A stretch of DNA of 9,375 nt from an uncultured Tepidimonas sp. (GTDB lineage: Bacteria > Pseudomonadota > Gammaproteobacteria > Burkholderiales > Burkholderiaceae_C), in contig CALEDU010000092.1 in NCBI GenBank assembly GCA_937949455.1, positions 1 through 9,375 on the forward strand. The letters are read 5' to 3'. A program made the translations under genes and the position numbers. The notes under the pieces were generated by a model. It was not told the DNA's origin and ran no database searches. It was given only the letters and a program-made list of their open reading frames with translations. This document shows positions 1 through 4,525 of the stretch, piece by piece. The first letter of the stretch is position 1. Each line of letters starts with the position of its first letter.

Positions 1-1
1 C

Positions 2-118
2 GGGCATGTGGGCTTTGCCGAGCCGCGCGCCCCATGGGATCTGCGGGGCGACGTGGCGGCACTGCCGCAGCGGGTCATGCCGTGGCTGGCGGAGGCGGCG
101 GGCTGGCTCAGTCAGTGA
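2..118 (+). CDS. YheT-type alpha/beta hydrolase, C-terminal fragment (5' end outside window)
   Basis: The reading frame enters at the left edge and ends at TGA 116-118, leaving only the last 38 residues. It opens with GHVGF, which matches the conserved segment around the catalytic histidine in the YheT family of alpha/beta hydrolases. It then runs through a Trp-rich helix (PQRVMPWLAEAAGWLSQ) typical of the end of that fold. Members are cytoplasmic serine esterase-like enzymes whose natural substrate is mostly unknown. The serine and acid residues of the triad lie outside the window and cannot be checked. The next gene starts 36 bp downstream on the same strand, so the two are probably co-transcribed. 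The family call rests on one short motif. Confidence 0.6.
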   Translation, partial: GHVGFAEPRAPWDLRGDVAALPQRVMPWLAEAAGWLSQ

Positions 119-154
119 CACAATCGCCCACGCAGAGCAGAGAGGGGGCCCGAG

Positions 155-721
155 ATGGACGACATCGTCAAAGCGGCGATGGCCAAGTGGCCGAATGTTC
201 CCGATTGTTACGGCTGGCTGGGGCTGGATGCGCGCGGGCGCTGGTGGATGCGCGACGAGCGGGCCCAAGCGGCCGGCCCATTTGCTGGGGCGGGGGCCAC
301 CCCGGTCAGCCGGGGCACAGCGCTGCGCCACGACAAGTTGATCGCCTTCATTGGCCGCAACTACGGTGTGGATGGGCAGGGGCAGTGGTTTTTTCAGAAC
401 GGGCCGCAGCGGGTGTATGTGGAGCTGGAGCTCACGCCCTGGGTCTGGCGCCTGGCATCCGACGGCGGGGTGTTCAGCCACACGGGGCTGCCGGTGCAGG
501 TGGGTGACGCCTGGCTGGACGAGGCTGGGCGTTTGTATCTGGCGGGGGAAATGGGCCTGGGCGTGGTCCACACACAGGACATGCACCTGGCGGCGGAGGC
601 GGTGGAGTCGGGCCGCTGGGCTCCGCGCCCCTGTCGGGCGGCGGAGCTGCCGGTGCGTTATGGTTTCGTGCTCAGCCCTGCGGCTGCGCGGCGGGCCAGC
701 GCATCGAGCGCGAGCCGATAA
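155..721 (+). CDS. Conserved Trp-rich betaproteobacterial protein of unknown function (DUF2946/DUF2944-like)
   Basis: This is a 188-residue soluble protein with no signal peptide or membrane segment. The start at 155 is supported by a purine-rich Shine-Dalgarno stretch (AGAGGGGG, 140-147) seven bases upstream. The N-terminus MDDIVKAAMAKWPNVPDCYG, followed by a GWLGLDARGRWWMRD block and later HDKLIAFI and FFQNGPQRVYVELE blocks, matches a protein I remember as widespread in Burkholderiales and annotated only as a domain of unknown function; I am not certain of the DUF number. It has nine tryptophans. The body, to about residue 175, follows the family pattern, but the Ala/Ser/Arg-rich tail overlaps the end of aroQ on the other strand by 64 bp. 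It probably shares a transcript with the hydrolase upstream. No enzymatic motif is recognisable and I assign no function. Confidence 0.85.
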   Translation: MDDIVKAAMAKWPNVPDCYGWLGLDARGRWWMRDERAQAAGPFAGAGATPVSRGTALRHDKLIAFIGRNYGVDGQGQWFFQNGPQRVYVELELTPWVWRLASDGGVFSHTGLPVQVGDAWLDEAGRLYLAGEMGLGVVHTQDMHLAAEAVESGRWAPRPCRAAELPVRYGFVLSPAAARRASASSASR

Positions 722-1131
722 CCCTCTGGTCCGAAGCCGATGATGCTGCCCGCGGCCACTGGCGCAATCCACGAGTGGTGCCGAAAAGCTTCCCGGGCGT
801 GTACATTGGAGAGGTGGACTTCGATCACGGGCATGGGCGCGACACCCTTGATGGCGTCGTGCAGCGCAATCGAGGTGTGGGTGTAGGCACCGGGGTTAAA
901 CACCACGCCGATGGCCTGACCTGCGCGATGCAGCGCACCCCAGGCGTGGAGGTGGTCGATCAATACCCCCTCGTGGTTGCTTTGCGCCGTCTCGACGGTC
1001 AGCCCCAAGCGCGCGCCGTGTTCACGGCAGCGGGCCTCCAGATCGGCCAGCGTGTCGGCCCCGTACACACCGGGCTCGCGCGTGCCTAGCAGGTTGAGGT
1101 TGGGGCCGTTGAGGACGAGGACGCGGGCCAT
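658..1131 (-). CDS. aroQ: Type II 3-dehydroquinate dehydratase (3-dehydroquinase)
   Basis: The product catalyses trans-dehydration of 3-dehydroquinate to 3-dehydroshikimate, step three of the shikimate pathway, in the cytoplasm. The 157-residue protein is close to the family's usual 145-150, and members form dodecamers. Visible family motifs are VLNGPNLNLLGTREP (residues 5-20), with the active-site Arg18 and then the catalytic Tyr23 on the flexible lid; NPGAYTHTS (79-87), which binds substrate; and EVHLSNVHARE (104-114), with the catalytic His106. The ATG at 1131 is chosen because the family begins just before LNGPNLNLLG. A GTG eight codons upstream (1155) is in frame but adds non-family residues. 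No clear Shine-Dalgarno precedes the ATG. It follows the cytochrome gene at 45 bp and may depend on its promoter. Its end overlaps the convergent unknown gene. The usual downstream partners accB and accC are absent. Confidence 0.95.
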   Translation of the reverse strand: MARVLVLNGPNLNLLGTREPGVYGADTLADLEARCREHGARLGLTVETAQSNHEGVLIDHLHAWGALHRAGQAIGVVFNPGAYTHTSIALHDAIKGVAPMPVIEVHLSNVHAREAFRHHSWIAPVAAGSIIGFGPEGYRLALDALARRAAAGLSTKP

Positions 1132-1144
1132 GGCACGTGGTGAA

Positions 1145-1178
1145 AAGCGCGGCACCCCGGATGCGCCGCCCGGCGCTT
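1145..1178 (-). terminator. Possible hairpin terminator or attenuator between cytochrome gene and aroQ
   Basis: Read on the - strand, AAGCGC (starting in the cytochrome stop codon) pairs with GCGCTT about 22 bases later. An inner GGCGC/GTGCC pairing closes a seven-base loop. A short run of four T follows at 1146-1143. This looks like a weak intrinsic terminator or an attenuator that would reduce read-through into aroQ. The T run is short and the stem carries a five-base bulge, so it could be a chance structure in GC-rich DNA. Confidence 0.3.
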
Positions 1179-1686
1179 ATTTGGACTCTGCCTCGGCCGC
1201 TGCCGGCTCGGCAAAATTGGCCCCGCCCTGGTTGGCCAGATAGGCCACGGCGCGGGCGATTTCGATGTCGCGGAAAGCCCCGCCGCCTTGGGCACCCATC
1301 GCGCCTTTGCCCTTGAGGGCGGAGTTGACGAGCGCGTCGTACCCCTGGGCGATGCGTGGAGCCCAAGCTGCCCGGTCGCCGTGCTTGGGGGCGCCGACCA
1401 GGCCGGCGTCGTGGCAAGCGGCGCACTGGGCCTTGTACACCTCGGCACCGGCAGCCAGCGGGCGGTTGGCGTCGCGCAGTTCGACCGTGCCGACCTTTTG
1501 GATACGCTGGGCCGTGGCCAATTCCGGGTTGACCGCGCCGGCCTGGGGTTTGTCGGCTTTGGTCACGTAAAACACCAGCCCGATGATCAGAAACACCGGA
1601 ACGACGAACGCGAAGAAGGCCGTCCACCACAGTTGCTTCGGAGTCTTGATCGGCCCAGTGTGATCGTCGTGCGCGTGCTCGCTCAT
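1177..1686 (-). CDS. Membrane-anchored class I c-type cytochrome, cytochrome c5 family
   Basis: The 169-residue protein carries electrons in the periplasm while anchored to the inner membrane. A His/Asp-rich cytoplasmic N-terminus (HAHDDH) precedes one hydrophobic segment at about residues 19-41 with no obvious cleavage site. One heme-attachment motif, CAACH, lies at 88-92. Met130 in KGKGAMGAQGGG is the likely distal heme ligand. The GAPKHGDRAAWAPRIAQG block (98-115) between them is characteristic of cytochrome c5. The start at 1686 is supported by AAAGGGA at 1697-1691, a good Shine-Dalgarno five bases upstream. A perfect TATAAT lies about 90 bp upstream. The redox partner is not evident from the neighbours. 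The gene precedes aroQ at 45 bp, but no functional link is apparent. Confidence 0.93.
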   Translation of the reverse strand: MSEHAHDDHTGPIKTPKQLWWTAFFAFVVPVFLIIGLVFYVTKADKPQAGAVNPELATAQRIQKVGTVELRDANRPLAAGAEVYKAQCAACHDAGLVGAPKHGDRAAWAPRIAQGYDALVNSALKGKGAMGAQGGGAFRDIEIARAVAYLANQGGANFAEPAAAEAESK

Positions 1687-1777
1687 GGTGTCCCTTTGGT
1701 AGGCGTGTAGCGGAGATTGGGTTGCCCGTGGCGCAGGTCGCCATTCGGTGGCGGGCTAGGGCTAACAAATGAACGAC

Positions 1778-1783
1778 ATTATA
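1778..1783 (-). promoter_or_regulatory. -10 element of the cytochrome c5 gene promoter
   Basis: The - strand reads a perfect TATAAT in this otherwise GC-rich region, placing the transcription start near 1771 and giving a 5' leader of about 85 bases. The -35 is weak: CTGCCT sits at the 17-base spacing, and a better TTGCTG lies at a 20-base spacing. It faces away from the tRNA promoter about 45 bp off. Confidence 0.5.
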
Positions 1784-1825
1784 TCGGGGGCTCCCGGTCT
1801 AGGCAGCAAGGCCGCAGCGCCGGGC

Positions 1826-1834
1826 TGATAGAAT
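1826..1834 (+). promoter_or_regulatory. Extended -10 promoter of tRNA-Arg
   Basis: TG-A-TAGAAT is an extended -10 with five of six consensus bases. It would start transcription near 1841, a few bases before the tRNA 5' end at 1846. No good -35 is visible at 16-18 bases, which fits reliance on the extended TG. Confidence 0.45.
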
Positions 1835-1845
1835 CCGGCACAGTG

Positions 1846-1921
1846 GCGGCTGTAGCTCAGTGGATAGAGTATCGGCCTCCGAAGCCGAGGGTCGTGGGTT
1901 CGATCCCCGCCAGCCGCGCCA
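1846..1921 (+). tRNA. tRNA-Arg (anticodon CCG)
   Basis: The cloverleaf folds by hand. The acceptor stem GCGGCTG (1846-1852) pairs with CAGCCGC (1911-1917), the discriminator is G1918, and the CCA tail is encoded (1919-1921). The D arm reads TAGCTCAGTGGATAGAG. The anticodon stem TCGGC/GCCGA encloses the loop CTCCGAA, with anticodon CCG at 1879-1881, which decodes CGG arginine codons. The T arm is GTGGG/CCCGC around TTCGATC, with one G-U pair. All universal landmarks are present, so it should be functional. CGG is a useful codon in DNA this GC-rich. No integrated element or duplicated 3' end was seen beyond it. Confidence 0.97.
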
Positions 1922-1929
1922 CACTCAGC

Positions 1930-1967
1930 AAAGCCCCGCTGCGCAGCGACGGGTTTCGAGTGGGCTT
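1930..1967. terminator. Possible bidirectional terminator between tRNA-Arg and the convergent GS-family gene
   Basis: A hairpin pairs CCC-CGCT (1934-1940) with AGCG-(AC)-GGG (1945-1953) around a GCGC loop. It is flanked by AAA on the left and TTT on the right, so both strands see a stem followed by a short T run. A competing pairing joins AAGCCC (1931-1936) with GGGCTT (1962-1967). The position between two convergent transcripts fits shared termination. The T tracts are only three bases long, so strength is uncertain. Confidence 0.4.
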
Positions 1968-3309
1968 ACACACTCAGCAGCAAAAAGCGCCGTTCCCACG
2001 GACTGATGACGTCGAAGTACTCGCGGTACTCGGCCTCTTTGATGGCGGCGTAGGTGCGCAGGAAATGCTCGCCGAACAGTTCGGCCAGCGGTTGACAGGC
2101 CAGCAGACGGTCGATCGCGTCATCCAGGTGACGCGGCAATTGGTGGGGGTGCTCATAGGCGCTGCCAGACAGTGGCTCGGTGGGCTGCAGGCGCTCGCGC
2201 ATGCCCAGGTAGCCACACGCCAGGCTGGCGGCGATGGCCAGATAGGGGTTGACGTCCACGCCGGCCAGGCGGTTTTCCACCCGACGGGCCTGCGGCGGCG
2301 AGTGCGGCACGCGCAGGCCGCAGGTGCGGTTGTCGTATCCCCAGCTCAGGTTGATGGGGGCGGCGGTGTAGCGCGACAGGCGCCGGTAGCTGTTGATGTA
2401 GGGCGCGAAGAAGGCCATGGCTGCGGGCAGGTAGGTCTGCAGCCCGCCGATGAAGTGCAAAAAGGCGGGGGAGGGTGAGCCGTCGGCCTGGCTGAAGACG
2501 TTGTGCCCGCTGGCGCGGTCGATGACGCTTTGGTGGATGTGCATGGCGCTGCCCGGCTGTCCCTGCATGGGCTTGGCCATGAAGGTGGCATACATGCGGT
2601 GGCGGATCGCCACCTCGCGCACGGTGCGCTTGAACAAAAACACCTGGTCGGCCAGGGCCAGCGGCTCGCCGTGGTCCAGGTTGATTTCCATCTGGGCGGT
2701 GCCCATTTCGTGGATCAGGGTGTCGAGCTGCAGGCCCTGCGCTTCGCACCAGTCGTAGATGACATCAAAAATGTCATCGTATTCGTTGACGGCGTCGATG
2801 GAAAAGCTCTGCATCCCCGCTTCGGTACGGCGGGTGCGGCCAATCGGGGGCCTGAGGGGGATGTCCTCGTCGGGCTCGACCTCGACCAGGTAGAACTCTA
2901 TCTCGGGCGCTACGATGGGCTGCAGACCCTCGCGCTCGTAGAACGAGAGGATGCGGCGCAGCACGTTGCGTGGTGCCAATTCGGCTGCGGTGCCATCGAA
3001 GTGCACGCAGTCGTGGATGATCTGGGCCGTGGGTTCCTTGGCCCAGGGGACGACGCGCAGCGTGGTCGGATCGGGCACCAGCCGCATATCGGGGTCTGCA
3101 ACGGGGGTGAAGTCCTGCTCTGGGTAGTCGCCAGTGACGGTCATGGTCAGCACGGCTTCCGGCAGGCGCAGGCCGGCGGCAGGGTCGTATTTGTGGCGTG
3201 GCACGATTTTGCCGCGGGCCTGGCCGGTCATGTCCGGGATCAGGCACTCGACTTCGGTGATGCGGCGCTCGTCGAGCCACTGCTGGATGCGTCGGACGTC
3301 GTCGTTCAT
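1966..3309 (-). CDS. Glutamine synthetase family protein, gamma-glutamyl-polyamine synthetase (PuuA)-like
   Basis: The 447-residue cytoplasmic enzyme belongs to the ATP-dependent glutamine synthetase fold, which joins the gamma-carboxyl of glutamate to an amine. The N-terminal beta-grasp domain (about 1-105) carries PDMTGQARGKIVP (25-37), as in the PuuA branch. The catalytic domain shows metal-binding EIEFYL (136-141), HEMGTAQMEIN (200-210), FMAKP (243-247), GSAMHIHQS (253-261), then WGYDNRTCGLRVP and a RVENRLAGVDVNPYLAIAA block near the C-terminus. These patterns fit polyamine or other amine ligation better than housekeeping GlnA, which lies nearer 470 residues. The ATG at 3309 is chosen because upstream codons look non-homologous; no clear Shine-Dalgarno is present. 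A CATACT -10-like box lies 32 bp upstream. No other puu-pathway gene (oxidase, dehydrogenase, hydrolase) is adjacent, so the substrate is inferred only. Confidence 0.9.
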   Translation of the reverse strand: MNDDVRRIQQWLDERRITEVECLIPDMTGQARGKIVPRHKYDPAAGLRLPEAVLTMTVTGDYPEQDFTPVADPDMRLVPDPTTLRVVPWAKEPTAQIIHDCVHFDGTAAELAPRNVLRRILSFYEREGLQPIVAPEIEFYLVEVEPDEDIPLRPPIGRTRRTEAGMQSFSIDAVNEYDDIFDVIYDWCEAQGLQLDTLIHEMGTAQMEINLDHGEPLALADQVFLFKRTVREVAIRHRMYATFMAKPMQGQPGSAMHIHQSVIDRASGHNVFSQADGSPSPAFLHFIGGLQTYLPAAMAFFAPYINSYRRLSRYTAAPINLSWGYDNRTCGLRVPHSPPQARRVENRLAGVDVNPYLAIAASLACGYLGMRERLQPTEPLSGSAYEHPHQLPRHLDDAIDRLLACQPLAELFGEHFLRTYAAIKEAEYREYFDVISPWERRFLLLSV

Positions 3310-3340
3310 GGGCGAAGAGGGGCGGCGGAAACAGACCGCT

Positions 3341-3346
3341 AGTATG
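3341..3346 (-). promoter_or_regulatory. Candidate -10 element for the GS-family gene
   Basis: The - strand reads CATACT, four of six bases of the consensus, and would start transcription about 25 bases before the ATG. No convincing -35 lies at the right spacing, so the call is tentative. Confidence 0.25.
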
Positions 3347-3481
3347 CGGTGATGGCGGCGCGGGCGTGGTGCCAGCTGTTGCAAATCACGGGGAACAGGT
3401 TGCAGAGGCAGGGGTGCCAGCGTGCCGGTCAGGGGCGTGGGCTCAGAGACCCCGCAACTGCAGGCATGGGGCGCGGCTGGC

Positions 3482-3487
3482 TACACT
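3482..3487 (+). promoter_or_regulatory. Candidate -10 element of the exo-lig-helicase-PdeM operon, possibly leaderless
   Basis: TACACT matches four of six -10 bases, including the key A2 and T6. It ends six bases before the exonuclease ATG at 3494, so a start at the normal distance would fall on or next to the A of the ATG. No Shine-Dalgarno lies between. The -35 region (CTGCAG near 3458) is poor, so an activator or another promoter may be involved. Confidence 0.35.
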
Positions 3488-3493
3488 GCGCGC

Positions 3494-4525
3494 ATGGCGC
3501 TGGAGCAGGCTCCTTTGGTGGTGGTGCGGCCGCAGGGGCTGTACTGCCCGGCCGGTGATTTTTACATCGATCCATGGCGGCCAGTGGCGCGCGCCATCCT
3601 CACCCATGCCCACGCCGATCACGCGCGGCGCGGGCACGGCGCCTATTTGGCCCATGAGCAGGCCGCCGGCATATTGCGCGCACGGCTGGGGGGCGACATC
3701 GCGTTGCAAGCCGTTGCCTACGGCGAGGTTGTGGACTGCAGTGGGGTGCGTGTGTCCCTGCACCCTGCGGGGCACATATTGGGTTCGGCCCAGGTGCGGC
3801 TGGAGCACCGCGGCGAGGTGTGGGTCGTCTCGGGTGACTACAAAGTGGAGGCCGACCCCACCTGCGTGCCATTCGAGCCGGTGCGCTGCCACACCTTCAT
3901 CACCGAATCGACCTTTGGCCTGCCGCTGTACCGCTGGCGGCCGCAGGCCGCGGTACTGGCCGACATTCAGGCCTGGTGGCAGGCCAATGCCGCGACCGGC
4001 CGCGCCAGCGTTCTGTACGCTTATGCGCTGGGCAAGGCGCAGCGCTTGCTCGCAGGTCTGGACACGACCACCGGGCCCGTGGTGGTGCACGGCGCGGTGG
4101 AAACCATCAACCACGCCTACCGCGCAGCCGGTGTGCCCTTGCCCCCCACCCATCGACTGGGGGACGGGCTCAAGGCGACGGACCTGCAGCGCGCGTTGGT
4201 GATCGCGCCGCCGTCGGTACAGGGCACGCCGTGGCTGCGGCGCCTGGGCGCTTACGCCGACGCGATGGTCAGCGGCTGGATGCAACTGCGTGGCACACGC
4301 CGGCGACGTGGTGTCGATCGGGGTTTTGTGCTGTCGGACCATGCCGACTGGACTGGGTTGCTGCAAACGATTGCAGCCTGCGGCGCGCAGCGGGTGCTGG
4401 TCACGCATGGTCAGGTGGCACCCTTGGTGCGGTATCTGGCCGAGCAAGGTCTGGAGGCGCACGCGCTGCACACCCGGTACAGCGGCGAGGACGGTGCCGA
4501 TGTCGCGGAGGAGGCGGGGGTATGA
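3494..4525 (+). CDS. Ligase-associated DNA exonuclease, metallo-beta-lactamase/beta-CASP fold
   Basis: The 343-residue protein belongs to the beta-CASP nucleases, relatives of SNM1/Artemis and CPSF-73, in the subfamily found beside ATP-dependent ligases. It is expected to degrade DNA ends using two metal ions. The metal-site motif THAHADHARRGHG (37-49) supplies His38, His40, Asp42 and His43. HPAGHILGSAQ (90-100) supplies His94, and SGDYK (113-117) supplies Asp115. The beta-CASP part carries the YALGKAQR block, and the C-terminal motifs are SDHADW (281-286) and VTHG (303-306). The ATG at 3494 fits the family start near GLYCPAGDFYIDP; 24 upstream in-frame codons are non-homologous. No Shine-Dalgarno precedes it. 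Its TGA overlaps the ligase ATG (ATGA, 4522-4525). It is the first gene of the operon and diverges from the GS-family gene. Confidence 0.93.
   Translation: MALEQAPLVVVRPQGLYCPAGDFYIDPWRPVARAILTHAHADHARRGHGAYLAHEQAAGILRARLGGDIALQAVAYGEVVDCSGVRVSLHPAGHILGSAQVRLEHRGEVWVVSGDYKVEADPTCVPFEPVRCHTFITESTFGLPLYRWRPQAAVLADIQAWWQANAATGRASVLYAYALGKAQRLLAGLDTTTGPVVVHGAVETINHAYRAAGVPLPPTHRLGDGLKATDLQRALVIAPPSVQGTPWLRRLGAYADAMVSGWMQLRGTRRRRGVDRGFVLSDHADWTGLLQTIAACGAQRVLVTHGQVAPLVRYLAEQGLEAHALHTRYSGEDGADVAEEAGV

Noticed and set aside
1132..1155. Upstream GTG start for aroQ
   Set aside because: It adds eight residues outside the conserved family start and no better ribosome site.
1717..2478. Open + strand frame running through tRNA-Arg into the GS-family region
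   Set aside because: It crosses a tRNA and a proven - strand gene and has no homology or ribosome site.
2503..3342. Open + strand frame opposite the GS-family gene
   Set aside because: It has no recognisable domain or ribosome site and lies entirely antisense to a well-supported gene.
3360..3374. Sigma-54-like site (TGGCAC-N5-CCGC, - strand) upstream of the GS-family gene
   Set aside because: The -24 half is perfect and the spacing right, but the -12 half lacks TTGC; GC-rich DNA gives such matches often.
3310..3493. SOS (LexA) box before the repair operon
   Set aside because: I looked for CTGT-N8-ACAG. The only CTGT and ACAG pair is separated by 15 bases, so SOS control is not supported by sequence.
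3976..4521. N-terminal extension of the ligase by 182 codons
   Set aside because: The added part is the +1 frame of the exonuclease gene. The start at 4522 has a strong Shine-Dalgarno and the family N-terminus.
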